Part shown: positions 33,258 through 42,942 of the stretch, in pieces
Numbering within the stretch: the stretch's first letter is position 1
Layout of the letters: each line of letters begins with the position of its first letter
Notes under the pieces: model-generated
Told to the model about the DNA's origin: nothing
The model's database searches: none
What the model saw: the letters and a program-made list of their open reading frames with translations, nothing else
Assembly (NCBI GenBank): GCA_034421995.1
Contig: DAOUJY010000025.1
Location: 40,888 to 104,887 of the forward strand
From: Bin87 sp034421995
Lineage (GTDB): Bacteria; Chloroflexota; Dehalococcoidia; Lucifugimonadales; UBA3495
Length of the DNA stretch: 64,000 bases
Reading direction: 5' to 3'
Position numbers and translations under genes: made by a program

Positions 33258-33815
33258 ATGACCACCAAACCCAAATTGATGACCGCCGACGAACTGCTGG
33301 CGATGCCCCGTGGGGACGGTAGGAAATACGAACTTATCCGAGGAGTGTTGATTGAGAAAGTGGCTACCGGAGCCCCCCATGGCTTGGTTGTGGCTATGAT
33401 TGCCGCCGTATTGATCATGTTCGTTGGCCCCCGCAACTACGGAGGGGTCCGAGCTGGCGAACCGGGCTACCTGCTGGAAATCGGACCAGACACGGTGCGC
33501 GCCCCCGATGTGGCCTGGATTGCGCCGGGGCGGGTACCGGAAGGAACGACCGGCTATCCTAACCTGGCCCCTGACCTGGTGGTGGAGGTGAAATCTCCCG
33601 GCAACTCATACCCGGAGATGCGACGCAAGGCGGAGATGTGGCTCAGCTTCGGCGTCCGACAGGTCTGGAACGCGGACCCGGAACATACCACCGTAACCGT
33701 GTATCGGCCCGGCGTTGAACCCGTCGAGCTGGGCGAGGACGACACAATCTACGGGGGAGACCTGCTCCCCGATTTCACCGCTCCGGTCTGGAGCCTGTTT
33801 CGCTGGCAGAGGTAA
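33258..33815 (+). CDS. Uma2 family (DUF820) PD-(D/E)XK protein
   Basis: This 185-residue protein shows the Uma2 pattern: MTADELLAMP, GRKYELIRGVLIE, a central APDVAWI and VVEVKSPGNSYPEMRRKAEM, where Asp and E-V-K form the nuclease core, then GVRQVWNADP. ATG 33258 has GGAGAG 6 nt upstream. Uma2 proteins are abundant in Chloroflexota and Cyanobacteria; they look like restriction-type nucleases but their role is unproven. It is 5 nt before the M42-like peptidase gene. A second Uma2 gene is at 42077. Confidence 0.9.
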   Translation: MTTKPKLMTADELLAMPRGDGRKYELIRGVLIEKVATGAPHGLVVAMIAAVLIMFVGPRNYGGVRAGEPGYLLEIGPDTVRAPDVAWIAPGRVPEGTTGYPNLAPDLVVEVKSPGNSYPEMRRKAEMWLSFGVRQVWNADPEHTTVTVYRPGVEPVELGEDDTIYGGDLLPDFTAPVWSLFRWQR

Positions 33816-33820
33816 CTGTT

Positions 33821-34945
33821 TTGAGCGCTACGAATACATCCAACAACGATCACAACAACCGCGCCTTGGAATTTCTGGCAAGATTGGGAGCGCAGCCCGC
33901 CGTTGCCTTCCACGAAAACGGGGTAGCGACCGCCGTGCGCGGAGCGTTGACCGAGATCGGCGTCACCTGGCGCACGGACAATTTCGGCAACATCATCGCC
34001 TCCGTCGCCGGAACGGATTCCTCCCGTAACCCGCCCATCGCCTTCATGGCGCACATGGACCATCCGGGTTTCGAGATAGTAGGCCGAGACGGCGACTACC
34101 TGATTGGCCAAGCCCTGGGCGGCGTTCCCCCGGGATCCTTTGTCGCCGGCGTCCCCTTGCACATAATCCTCCCCGGTGGCCGGCGTGTCCCCGCCGAAAC
34201 CATCGGACCCCACGGCGACGAGCGGGAACGACAAGCGACGATCCAGCTTTCCGGTGCTCCGGGCGCAGACATCCCGATACCCTCCGCCGCCGTTTTCGAC
34301 CTGCCAGATTTCAGCATCGAGGATGACCATATCGTAATGCGGGCCGCCGACGACCTTGCCGGCGGCGGTTGCATCCTGACCGCCCTGTCGGCCTTGCGTG
34401 ACGAACCGCCAGCCGGCGACGTGTACGGCGTGTTCACCCGCGCTGAGGAGGTCGGGCTGGTCGGCGCCCGCCTGCTCGCTGAGGCGCGAACACTGCCGGA
34501 GGATACACTGGTCGTGTCGCTGGAATCCTCCCGGACGTTGCCCGGCGCGGAAATCGGCGGTGGCCCGGTGATACGCGTGGGCGACGCCGGCAGCACCTTC
34601 AACTCCGACGCCGAATCGGCCTTGATCCGCGCGTGTGAGACCCTGACGGCGCAAGACCCCAATTTCCGTTGCCAACGCCAGTTGATGAGCGGCGGCGTAT
34701 GCGAGGCCAGCGCTTTCATGGCCTATGGTTACCGCTCCACCGGCGTCGCCTTTCCCCTGGGCAACTACCACAACGGCGCCCCGGACGGCTCCATCGCCGC
34801 CGAGTACATTCACCGCGACGATTACCTGAACGGAGCCGCTCTGGTCACCGAAGCCGCCCGGCAGGTTCCCAACCGTTGGGATACCGCATTCAGCCGCCGG
34901 ATCCGGCAGGTGCCCGACGGGATGCGCGCCCGGCTGGGCGGGTGA
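33821..34945 (+). CDS. M42-like zinc peptidase
   Basis: This 374-residue aminopeptidase-like enzyme has metal-ligand motifs AFMAHMDHPGF, ADDLAGGGCIL (bridging Asp), TRAEEVGLVGARL (Glu pair) and VSLESSRTL, with a distal LGNYHNG His. This is the M42/M20-M28 co-catalytic zinc arrangement. Translation probably starts at TTG 33821; an AGAGGT site is upstream. It probably trims peptides in the cytoplasm. Confidence 0.82.
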   Translation: MSATNTSNNDHNNRALEFLARLGAQPAVAFHENGVATAVRGALTEIGVTWRTDNFGNIIASVAGTDSSRNPPIAFMAHMDHPGFEIVGRDGDYLIGQALGGVPPGSFVAGVPLHIILPGGRRVPAETIGPHGDERERQATIQLSGAPGADIPIPSAAVFDLPDFSIEDDHIVMRAADDLAGGGCILTALSALRDEPPAGDVYGVFTRAEEVGLVGARLLAEARTLPEDTLVVSLESSRTLPGAEIGGGPVIRVGDAGSTFNSDAESALIRACETLTAQDPNFRCQRQLMSGGVCEASAFMAYGYRSTGVAFPLGNYHNGAPDGSIAAEYIHRDDYLNGAALVTEAARQVPNRWDTAFSRRIRQVPDGMRARLGG

Positions 34946-35008
34946 TGGTCCGGCGCGCCAGCACCGCTACTCGTTAACGATATCTGGAGTTAAACAGGAG
35001 GTACGCCA

Positions 35009-35884
35009 ATGCCTGATTTCAACACTGGAACCGTCAACGCAAACGGGATCAACTTTCATTACCTGGAAATGGGCGAGGGACCGTTGGCCATTTGTCTCCA
35101 CGGGTTTCCCGACCACGCCTATTCCTTCCGCCACCTGCTGCCCGACCTTGCCGCTGCCGGCTTTCGGGCCGTCGCGCCCTTCATGCGTGGCTACGCCCCC
35201 ACCGAGACCCCGGCCGACGGACGCTACCACTCCGCCCTGATGGCTCGCGACGCCGCGGAACTGATCGGCGCATTGGGATCGGACCGGGCCTACCTAATCG
35301 GCAACGACTGGGGCGCCGGCGCTGTCGTTGGGGCCACTGCGCTGGCGCCCGAAAAGGTCATCAAATTGGTGACGATTGCTTCCGGACGGGTTGATCGCGA
35401 GCTGTCCATGGAGTTCCAGTACCTCCAGGGCACCTGGCACGGTTTCTTTTTCCAAATGCCCCATGCCGAGGAGGTTGTGGCCCACAACGATTACGCCTTT
35501 GTCGAGGAGTGGTGGCGTTGGGCGTCACCGGAGTGGGACATCCCGGCGGAGGCGTTGGAGAGCATCCGGTCAACTTTCCGCAAACCCGGCGTGGTGCAGG
35601 CCGCGTTGGGCTACTACCGCGCCCGCTACGACGCTTCGCAGGTGGATGACCAGGTTCGGGCGGACCAGGCCATCATCGCAGCCGGCCCAATACGAGTGCC
35701 TACCCTCGCCCTGCACGGCACCCGCGACCGACCCAAACGGCTGGAGTCCTTCCTGAGTTCAGGCATGTACTCCTACTTCGCCGGCGGCCTTGAAAAGGTC
35801 ATCATTCCCGGCACGGGCCACTTCATGCACCAGGAACGGCCCGAAGAAGTCAACCCGAAAATCCTGAAGTTCCTGACGCGCTGA
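35009..35884 (+). CDS. alpha/beta hydrolase, epoxide-hydrolase type
   Basis: This 291-residue enzyme has the oxyanion motif ICLHGFPDHAYSFRH, the nucleophile elbow IGNDWGAGA with Asp in place of Ser, and the catalytic His in GTGHFMHQE. Asp nucleophile plus this lid order fits soluble epoxide hydrolases or haloacid/haloalkane dehalogenases. An ACAGGAGG site precedes the ATG. The next gene, convergent, is a second epoxide hydrolase. Confidence 0.88.
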   Translation: MPDFNTGTVNANGINFHYLEMGEGPLAICLHGFPDHAYSFRHLLPDLAAAGFRAVAPFMRGYAPTETPADGRYHSALMARDAAELIGALGSDRAYLIGNDWGAGAVVGATALAPEKVIKLVTIASGRVDRELSMEFQYLQGTWHGFFFQMPHAEEVVAHNDYAFVEEWWRWASPEWDIPAEALESIRSTFRKPGVVQAALGYYRARYDASQVDDQVRADQAIIAAGPIRVPTLALHGTRDRPKRLESFLSSGMYSYFAGGLEKVIIPGTGHFMHQERPEEVNPKILKFLTR

Positions 35885-35897
35885 ACCGGTCAAATTT

Positions 35898-35925
35898 GTA
35901 GGGGCGAATAATTATTCGCCCCTAC
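35898..35925. repeat. family B palindrome, intergenic
   Basis: A perfect stem GTAGGGGCGAAT/ATTCGCCCCTAC between convergent epoxide-hydrolase genes. Confidence 0.93.
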
Positions 35926-35954
35926 GTGGTTCCCTGCGGAATTGTCCAACTGCC

Positions 35955-37103
35955 TCAACTCCGGAAGGGACGGAAAAACTCCCTGATCTCGTGCGCCAGC
36001 AATTCCGGTTCTTCCAATGCGGCGAAGTGTCCGCCCCGGGGCATCTCCTCCCAGCGGCGCACGTCCCAGGACCGCTCGGCCCATTCACGAGGGGGTTTGG
36101 CAATCTCCTGGGGGAACAAAGCCATGCCCGCCGGCGTGGGAACCTTTTCGCCTTCCGCCATTTCCCATAGGGTGCTCTGGTTCTCCTTATACATCCGCAC
36201 CGACGAGCCGATGGTCCCGGTCACCCAGTAGATGGTGATGTTCGTGAGCAACTCATCTTTGGTGTAAACGCTTTCAACGTCGCCGCCGCAGTCGCTCCAG
36301 GTGCGGTACTTTTCCACGATCCAGGCAGCCAGCCCGACTGGTGAGTCGTTGAGGCCGTAGGACAGCGTCTGCGGCTTGGTTCCCTGGATGTGGCTGTACC
36401 CGCCCTCCGCCTGCTGCCAGCGCTCCCGCTGGTTCGAGTGGGCCTGCTCCGCCTCCGTGAGCGGACGCGAACCGGGTCCAAGATACGGCGTGGGGCGCGT
36501 AATCGAAGTCAAATGGACTCCGATCATCTTGTCGGCATGGGCGTAACCCAGGCGCGAGGTTACGCCGGCCCCGATGTCGCCGCCATGCGCGGCAAACCTG
36601 GGATAGCCTAAATTCTCCGTCATCATCTTCGCCCACAGGTCGGCCACCTTCTGCACCTGCATTCCCGGTTCCTGGGACGCCTGCGAAAAGCCGAAGCCGG
36701 GCAGGGACGGCGCCACCACGTCAAAGGAGTCCGCCGGGTCAGCCCTGTGGCCGCCCGGGTCTGCCAGCAGGGGGATGATCTTGGTCATCTCAAAGATAGT
36801 GCTGGGCCAACCGTGGGTGATCACCAGAGGCATCGGGTTGGGCCCCGTGCCGTTTTCCCGAATGAAGTGAATGTTCAAGCCGTCCACTTCGGACTTGAAA
36901 TGGTGGAAGTCGTTGAGCTTCCGTTCCTGCTCCCGCCAGTCGAAATCGTTGGCCCAATATGCGACCAGTTCCTTGATGTAATCCAGGTTGGAGCCGTATT
37001 CCCAGCCTGTCCCCGGCATCTCGTCCGGCCATCGGGTGTGCCGCAACCGTTGGCGCAGGTCGTCCAGCGCCTCGTCACTGATTGCTATCTCGAAAGGATC
37101 CAT
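35955..37103 (-). CDS. epoxide hydrolase with EHN N-terminal domain
   Basis: This 382-residue enzyme starts with the EHN segment (ISDEALDDLRQRLRHTRWPD), followed by VITHGWPSTIFEM (oxyanion) and the nucleophile AHGGDIGAGVTSRLG with Asp. The C-terminus has GGHFAALEEPELL, holding the catalytic His. ATG 37103 (MDPFEI) was chosen; the upstream extension would be translated from a family B palindrome. Membrane-associated microsomal-type epoxide hydrolases share this layout. It should open epoxides of xenobiotic or lipid origin. Confidence 0.9.
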   Translation of the reverse strand: MDPFEIAISDEALDDLRQRLRHTRWPDEMPGTGWEYGSNLDYIKELVAYWANDFDWREQERKLNDFHHFKSEVDGLNIHFIRENGTGPNPMPLVITHGWPSTIFEMTKIIPLLADPGGHRADPADSFDVVAPSLPGFGFSQASQEPGMQVQKVADLWAKMMTENLGYPRFAAHGGDIGAGVTSRLGYAHADKMIGVHLTSITRPTPYLGPGSRPLTEAEQAHSNQRERWQQAEGGYSHIQGTKPQTLSYGLNDSPVGLAAWIVEKYRTWSDCGGDVESVYTKDELLTNITIYWVTGTIGSSVRMYKENQSTLWEMAEGEKVPTPAGMALFPQEIAKPPREWAERSWDVRRWEEMPRGGHFAALEEPELLAHEIREFFRPFRS

Positions 37104-37120
37104 AGCTCCTCCAAATTTCC

Positions 37121-37148
37121 GTAGGGGCGAATAATTATTCGCCCCTAC
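37121..37148. repeat. family B palindrome, intergenic
   Basis: A second perfect copy of the GTAGGGGCGAAT/ATTCGCCCCTAC stem, 17 nt upstream of the epoxide hydrolase start. Confidence 0.93.
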
Positions 37149-37166
37149 CAGGTGGTTCAACTGTAC

Positions 37167-38183
37167 TTATGCATCAATTCGGTACACCCGGACGGCGGTG
37201 TCGTGAAAAGCCGCCGCCCGCTCCATCTCCGAGTACCCTTGCGAAAGCCGCTTGAAGGCGTTGTACATGACGTGGTACGAGAAGGAAACCTTGTCCACCG
37301 GGAAGTTGCTCTCAAACATACAGCGGTTCGGGCCGAACTGGTCCAGGCAGTGCCGCATCCAGTCCCCTACGGAATCGGCCAGTTCCTCCGATCCAATTGG
37401 CGTCTCTCGCGTGTGCCAGTCAAAACCGATGCGGGGCATACCGATACCGCCCAGCTTCATAACGATGTTCGGGGTATCGGCTACGGCTTCAATTCCCGCG
37501 CGCCACTGCGGGATGACTTCGTCGTCCCGGTTGGCGTAAGGACCGGTTCGCATCATGCCGCCGATGTGGTTGAGCACGATGGCGAGATCCGGGACGTTGC
37601 GCGCGAAAGCGGCCAATTCCGGCAACTGCGGGAAAAACACCGATGTTTCCAGTACCAGGCCCATATCCTGCATCACGCGCGCGCCGGCGAGATAGTCGTC
37701 CCTTTGCAGACAACCTTCCACCTCCCGGTTCTCCACGTCCGGGTGCGGATCCCAGCCTACCGAATGGCGGATGCCTCGAAAACGATTGGGGCTGGCCGCC
37801 TGCAACGCCTCCAACACCGGCCGCACGGCATCGCCCATTTTCAGGTTCGCGCGCCCAATGATGGCGGCGGCAGCACGGCCCTCGCCATAGCGCCCGGTCG
37901 CGCTTTCGTCCGCGATGCGCTGCACGAACTCTACCTCACCCACGGAGCGCAGTTCCTCCGGCCCATCGGTGCGGTATTCGGAACGGGCCTCCACAAACAC
38001 GGTGGAACGCACGTTGTGGCCGCTGTTGATGTCGGCGGCCAAGTCGGGGAGCAGGTATTGCTGATAGTCCACCGGCTCCGGGCGCTGCACCCAGAAGTGA
38101 TGGTGGGGATCACAGATGGGCAACTCCGGTTCCAGGATCGGTTCCGTCGTCAACGCCAGCCATTCATTGCCGCGTGCGGGCAT
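37167..38183 (-). CDS. amidohydrolase family protein (PDC-lactonase-like TIM barrel)
   Basis: This 338-residue metal-dependent hydrolase starts with the ICDPHHHFW metal motif, then GIRHSVGWDPHPD, LNHIGGMM and CMFESNFPVDK. These are seen in the 2-pyrone-4,6-dicarboxylate lactonase and related amidohydrolase_2 enzymes. ATG 38183 follows GGAGGT by 7 nt. A role in aromatic or lactone breakdown is inferred. It shares strand with the epoxide hydrolase and is separated from it by a family B palindrome. Confidence 0.88.
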   Translation of the reverse strand: MPARGNEWLALTTEPILEPELPICDPHHHFWVQRPEPVDYQQYLLPDLAADINSGHNVRSTVFVEARSEYRTDGPEELRSVGEVEFVQRIADESATGRYGEGRAAAAIIGRANLKMGDAVRPVLEALQAASPNRFRGIRHSVGWDPHPDVENREVEGCLQRDDYLAGARVMQDMGLVLETSVFFPQLPELAAFARNVPDLAIVLNHIGGMMRTGPYANRDDEVIPQWRAGIEAVADTPNIVMKLGGIGMPRIGFDWHTRETPIGSEELADSVGDWMRHCLDQFGPNRCMFESNFPVDKVSFSYHVMYNAFKRLSQGYSEMERAAAFHDTAVRVYRIDA

Positions 38184-38287
38184 AATCGCACCTCCGCATA
38201 GTAGAGTCGGGGAGGGGTTACGTGCGCCCAATCATAGCACAACGCAAGAGCGGCTCAGGACATAGGGCTGTGCAAAACGGCAAGTCC

Positions 38288-38350
38288 GTCATTCCGGCTT
38301 TCGCCGGAATCCAGTAGCGTTTTCTGGACTCCGGCATTCGCCGGAGTGAC
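38288..38350. repeat. paired family A palindrome
   Basis: CATTCCGGCTTTCGCCGGAA followed by TAGCGTTTT and a diverged inverted copy, as in the core of the MITE at 6330-6393. Confidence 0.85.
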
Positions 38351-38370
38351 GATTTAAGGTGATGAACTTC

Positions 38371-39690
38371 TTACGCTGGAGCCCGTTGCTCGGCGAGCTC
38401 CGGAACCCTGGCGCCGGGGCGGTTGTCCCCAATCGTCCACACCAGCAACGCGGAAATTGCCAGCAGTGCAATATTGGACCAGATGGCGATTTCGTAGTTG
38501 CCCCTCTGGTCAAACATGAACCCGGCCAGCGCCGATCCTATCCCGGAGCCGATGGGCATCACGGCGAACATCGTCCCGTAAATCCGCCCCAGATTCGCCG
38601 TGCCGAAGCCGTCCGAAGTGTAGGCCGCCGTGATTCCAACCACCGCATTCCACGAAAATCCCACCAGCACCATCCCCGCCACCAGCGGAGCAACCCCCAA
38701 GGGCGGCAGTCCCAGAAAAGGAATGCCCATGGACAGCAGCACGATGACGAAACCCGCCATACGCAACTGGTAGGACGCCGCCAGTAGTCGTCGCCGTCCA
38801 TATTGGTCTGACAGATGGCCCAACAACAGCGCGCCCACGATGGCAGTGGCGCCGATCAGGCTGAAGGCTCCCGCTCCCACCAGCGGCGAGAATCCCAGGT
38901 CACGGGCGTAGGTTACAAAATGAGCATTCACGAAGCTCATCGAGTACCCTCAAACAAAATAGCCAAACGTCAACCGATAGAAGAAACCGGAACGCAGGGC
39001 TTGACCAAAGGTGGCGTTGCCTTGCGCGAATCCGGGTCCGCGGGAACCGCCGGCGCTCGGTCCCGATGCGGCGTCGGGCGCCTGTCCAAAGGGCAGCAGA
39101 CCCGCATCCTGGGGCCGGTTTTTGATCAGAAACGCCCCCACCGGAAAGACCAACGCCAGCAACAGCAAACCAAGGAACAGATAGGCTTCCCGCCAATCGA
39201 GCAGGACCAGGAAAGCCGAGGTGGCCGGCACCAATAACATCGCCCCCATTGAGCCGGCCCCGCCGGTAATGCCCAGCGTCAAACCGCGCCTCGTCAGGAA
39301 CCACTGGCTGACGATCTTGGTCAATATCGGCCCGGTTCCCAGGGTGATACCCACGCTCATCACGGAGAACACGAGGTACAGTTGCCACAACGTGTTGACC
39401 ATGGGCAGCAACACCAGCATGAAACCCATGATGGCCACCCCGCTCAGCGCGGCCCATTTGGCGTCGTACCGGTCCGCCAGGTAACCGGCCACCGGACGCA
39501 GCAGCCCTGAGATCATATAGGTGATGCCGAACGCCAGCGACAGGGTGCCCCGGCTCCACCCAAACTCTTCGGTCATGGGCTGGAGGAACACGCCGAAGGA
39601 GAACTGGCCTCCCGATACGCCAAAAACCACCAGGGCGCAGCCGAGGACGACGAACCAGCCGTAGAAAGTGTTGCCGAGTTTGGAAATCAT
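38371..39690 (-). pseudogene. MFS transporter interrupted by one in-frame TGA
   Basis: Two parts, 39690-38950 and 38940-38371, lie in the same frame, separated by a TGA (38950-38952) and three codons. Together they give about 438 codons, a normal MFS length. The first part has YGWFVVLGCALVVFGVS and YLADRYDAKWAAL; the second has GHLSDQYGRRRLLAAS. The stop falls in TM7 in the sequence FGYFV-stop-GYSMSFVNAHF, where related MFS proteins (oxalate/formate and monocarboxylate types) usually have FxxCGF, so a Cys codon (TGC or TGT) probably became TGA. Options are a recent pseudogene, a sequencing error, or stop-codon readthrough or reinterpretation. ATG 38940 directly after the stop could allow separate translation of the second half. 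Confidence 0.8.
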
Positions 39691-39876
39691 TTCGATTGCC
39701 GGTCGTTCGTAAGGGGCGGCCTTCCACCCGCAACGTGATATTAGCGACGGCGAGGCTCTAATGTCCATGCCTAACAGCGTCCTTCGTACACTCTGTTAAG
39801 GATGAATGACGCCGCCTGAACCGTAACGCTGCCTCGTGCATCGTGGTAAGATTGGCCCCAACGACAGGAGCCGACT

Positions 39877-40980
39877 ATGAAAGCGTCATACCTCGGCGCG
39901 ATGGGGTATTCCCTGCGCCGCGATTTTCCGCCCACTTGGCCAACTCCGCCGAGTTTCAGCGATCCCGAAACGTCCGTGCAGAGCTACCAGGACGGGATCG
40001 AGGAGTGCGAGTTCGCCGAAGAGATGGGCTTCGAGTGGGTCAGTTTCTCCGAGCACCACTATTCGGGCCGCATCGCCACCGGCACGCCGGCAGTGATGGC
40101 TGCCGCCGTTGCCGAACGGTGCAAATCAGTCAAGATCGCCATGCTGGGGCCGCTCCTGCCCTTGAACAACCCGGTCCGCGCCGCCGAAGAACTCACCCTG
40201 CTCGACAACCTGACCAACGGACGCCTGGTCATGGGGTTCCTTCGCGGCACTCCCAACGAGGACCAGGTGTACGGCGTCAATCCGGCCGAGGGCCGGGGCC
40301 GAATGCTGGAAGGCATGGACCTGATCCTCAAGGCGATGACGGAACCCGAACCCTTCGCCTGGGAAGGCCGGTACTACCGGTTCCGCACCGTGTCCGTATG
40401 GCCTCGCCCGGTCCAGCAACCCTTCCCGGCGGCGCTGGTGGCCACCCGCAGCGACGACGCCGTGCAGTACGCCGCGGAGCATAGTTTGGGTTTGGGCGTT
40501 TCGTTCATCCCGGTCGATCAAATGGGTGGCATCACCGACAAATATTTCCAATGGTGCGACCAGGCCGGTTGGCAGCCCCAGCCCGATCAACTGATGTTTC
40601 GTGGCAGCATCTACCTGGCTGAAACCGACCGGCAGGCCCAGGATTGGTTCAACCAGCAGACCGACGAAGGCCGCGCCCCGGGGATGGCGTTGCGCTCATC
40701 GGTGTCCCAGGTAATACAGACCACCCGGGCCGGCGGTACGGTGGACTACCGCAACGTCTTCGCCGGCAGCGCCAGCGGCGACATCGTGGGTGGCGCGCCC
40801 GGCCTTACCTTTGTCGGCGGCCCGGACACCGTTTTTGAGCAGATCAAGGCCTACCACGACCGCTGCGGCACTGGCGTGATCGACCTGTTTTTCCAGCAGC
40901 CCAGCCTGACCCACCGCGACGTCATGGCCGAAATAGACCTGTTCGGCCGCGAAGTCCTGCCTCGCCTCAAGGAGCTGTAA
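39877..40980 (+). CDS. LLM class flavin-dependent oxidoreductase (luciferase-like)
   Basis: This 367-residue TIM-barrel enzyme has the bacterial luciferase/F420-type pattern: EFAEEMGFEWVSFSEHHYS, KIAMLGPLLPLNNPVRAAEEL, LDNLTNGRLVMGFLRGTPNE, GRGRMLEGMDLILKA and AWEGRYYRFRTV. It uses reduced flavin (FMNH2 or F420H2) to oxidise small organics. CAGGAG precedes the ATG. It is 3 nt ahead of an alpha/beta hydrolase gene. Confidence 0.92.
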   Translation: MKASYLGAMGYSLRRDFPPTWPTPPSFSDPETSVQSYQDGIEECEFAEEMGFEWVSFSEHHYSGRIATGTPAVMAAAVAERCKSVKIAMLGPLLPLNNPVRAAEELTLLDNLTNGRLVMGFLRGTPNEDQVYGVNPAEGRGRMLEGMDLILKAMTEPEPFAWEGRYYRFRTVSVWPRPVQQPFPAALVATRSDDAVQYAAEHSLGLGVSFIPVDQMGGITDKYFQWCDQAGWQPQPDQLMFRGSIYLAETDRQAQDWFNQQTDEGRAPGMALRSSVSQVIQTTRAGGTVDYRNVFAGSASGDIVGGAPGLTFVGGPDTVFEQIKAYHDRCGTGVIDLFFQQPSLTHRDVMAEIDLFGREVLPRLKEL

Positions 40981-40983
40981 CCG

Positions 40984-41544
40984 GTGGATCCGACCCAATT
41001 GCGCGACACGGTGGTGGTCATCAACGGGCTGCCGGGCGACTCGACTGCACTGCGCCACGGGTTGTCTGATCGGTGGATCGTACTGGAACCGCAGCTGGCC
41101 GGCACGGGCATCAGCGCCGTCCACGAGTTAGAGGTCGCCATCGCAGGTTTGGCGCCGGAAAGCTACGGGGTGGTCGGCATCTCATCGGGCGCCGAGCTAG
41201 CAGTCCGCCACGCCCTTCGCGCCCCGGAGCGAGTCGCCGTGCTGGCGCTGATCTCCCCATTGATTGTGCGGCCAAACGCCGCCGGTGCCGACGCCGCGTT
41301 GCAGAACCAAATCGCCCAAATCCAGTGCCCTACCCTGGTGGTGTTCGGACAGGAAGATCCGCTGGCAGCATCCGCCAGCGTTTACCGGGAGCGCATCCCC
41401 AACTGCAACATCGCTTTCGTGTACGATGCCGGTCACGACATCCCGGCGGAGCGCCCCCAGGCCTTGCTCAACCTGGTGGCGGACTACCTCCAGCGTCGGG
41501 AGACGTTCATCGTCCAGAACCGCAGCAGCGTCATCAGCCCTTAG
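40984..41544 (+). CDS. small alpha/beta hydrolase
   Basis: This 186-residue hydrolase is shorter than most of its family. It shows VVINGLPGDS (oxyanion region), the nucleophile elbow GISSGAELAV with Ser, the acid VFGQEDPL and the His YDAGHDIPAERP. GTG start 3 nt after the LLM enzyme gene, implying a coupled pair that perhaps oxidises then hydrolyses an ester or lactone (inference). The 3' end overlaps the convergent DinB gene by 4 nt. Confidence 0.82.
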   Translation: MDPTQLRDTVVVINGLPGDSTALRHGLSDRWIVLEPQLAGTGISAVHELEVAIAGLAPESYGVVGISSGAELAVRHALRAPERVAVLALISPLIVRPNAAGADAALQNQIAQIQCPTLVVFGQEDPLAASASVYRERIPNCNIAFVYDAGHDIPAERPQALLNLVADYLQRRETFIVQNRSSVISP

Positions 41545-42083
41545 CGCACTGGCTGATCCCCGGCGCGGCCGGCCTGCTGCTGCTCCTGCAACTCGTCAAT
41601 CTGCTCCCGGGTGCGGCCGTATATTTGCGGCACGTCCCATCCCTGGAGACCGCCGTAAGTATCAATCTGTGATCGGTGATGCACCTCGTGTTCCACCAGC
41701 ATCATCAGCACGCGCCAGCCGCTCAGCGTCCCGTCCGTGTCGATCATTTTGATCCGTCGGTTGAGCCATTCGGCCGGCGTGCCATCCAACCGCCGTCGAA
41801 ACTCGGCTGCTGATTCTTCCAGCGCCGGAACCCAGTTGCTTTGCGACGCTGTGCTGGGAACCGGCCAATCGTAGATCCAGCCCTCGTTTCGATAGGCCCG
41901 GGCGAAGTACATCCGCGATTCGCAGATGTGGTGAACGATTTGGGCGATGCTCCAGGCGTTTTCGCCCTCCCCCACCGGCGGCGCCCAGGATTCCGCCGGC
42001 GGCGGCAGCGCCGCGATGTCCCGCGTCGTCCGGCGGTGAATGGAGTCGAAATACCGCAGGAACTCTTGTGGGTCGGTCAGCAT
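41541..42083 (-). CDS. DinB family protein
   Basis: This 180-residue four-helix-bundle protein shows the DinB/YfiT metal triad: WSIAQIVHHICESRMYF and, near residue 130, LMMLVEHEVHHRSQIDTYGG, with three His at the expected spacing. DinB-like proteins include thiol-transferases and DNA-damage-induced proteins of unclear function. Its start overlaps the Uma2 stop by 7 nt, indicating co-transcription. Confidence 0.88.
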   Translation of the reverse strand: MLTDPQEFLRYFDSIHRRTTRDIAALPPPAESWAPPVGEGENAWSIAQIVHHICESRMYFARAYRNEGWIYDWPVPSTASQSNWVPALEESAAEFRRRLDGTPAEWLNRRIKMIDTDGTLSGWRVLMMLVEHEVHHRSQIDTYGGLQGWDVPQIYGRTREQIDELQEQQQAGRAGDQPVR

Positions 42084-42862
42084 GGCCCGGCATCTCCTTG
42101 GGTTTCATTCCCTTCGCTGTTTCTCCGGTGCAGCAGTTCCCGCAGCCGTGCGACTTCCGCAAGGGCGGCGTCGCGCTGGTCCTGCGCGGCAATGGCGGCA
42201 GCCTGTTCCGCCCGCCAGTTCCGTTGGTAAGTTCCGTCCGCCGGGTCGTACACCAGCGGCCAGCCGTCATCCCAGCACAAGCTGATGCCCAGCAGCGGGC
42301 TGTACACTTTCAGAATTCCGTCGGGTTCACGGGTCGGCGGCAATTCCCGATACCCTCCGTCAACCAGTTCGCCGCCCCATATCGGCTGCCCGTGGTACCG
42401 CCCGCCGGTAGGGTCAAAGCGCCAGTATTCGCGAATCCCGATGGCTGCGTAGATGCCCGGCTTGCGGTTGGTGTCCGCCCCAGCGGTACTTTCCGAGGCG
42501 ATCTCCAGGGCGAAGTCCGGCGGCTTGCCCACTTCCCAGGGCAGGTACAGCTTGCGGGGCGGGATGGCGCGAGCGTCCACGCCAAAGGCCAGATAGACGT
42601 CCGGCGAAATCCGCACGTTCAGGTCGCTCGGATCGTAGCAGATATACGTCTCGCGGCTGAGGAACACGTCAGGTCGCTCGTTGAAGTCGGTGAAACGGGC
42701 GCGAAAGAGGCCCATTATCTCGTCCATCTCGTTAAGTTGTTCCATATTATCCGGCTTTGGCGACTTTTCGTAAGGGTCAAAATCCAGGCCGGCATAGTCA
42801 ATTTCGCCCTGCCGACGGTAGGGGAGCATCGGAATGTCGGCTGGTGTTTTGGGGGTTGCCAT
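42077..42862 (-). CDS. Uma2 family (DUF820) PD-(D/E)XK protein with C-terminal coiled coil
   Basis: This 261-residue protein has the Uma2 core: DVFLSRETYICYDP, ISPDVYLAFGV, DFALEIASEST and NRKPGIYAAIGIREYWRFDP. In this clade E-I-A replaces E-V-K, so the Lys of the nuclease core is not evident. The last 50 residues (AEQAAAIAAQDQRDAALAEV and so on) form a coiled coil. It overlaps the DinB gene. A strong promoter on the plus strand lies 80 nt from its start and reads the other way. Confidence 0.9.
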   Translation of the reverse strand: MATPKTPADIPMLPYRRQGEIDYAGLDFDPYEKSPKPDNMEQLNEMDEIMGLFRARFTDFNERPDVFLSRETYICYDPSDLNVRISPDVYLAFGVDARAIPPRKLYLPWEVGKPPDFALEIASESTAGADTNRKPGIYAAIGIREYWRFDPTGGRYHGQPIWGGELVDGGYRELPPTREPDGILKVYSPLLGISLCWDDGWPLVYDPADGTYQRNWRAEQAAAIAAQDQRDAALAEVARLRELLHRRNSEGNETQGDAGPC

Positions 42863-42942
42863 CAGAAGCCTCCAGTCAAGCGAATTGTACCATCAATGTT
42901 TCGGTAGTCGGATGGTACGTTGGAGATTGATTTGAAAAAATG

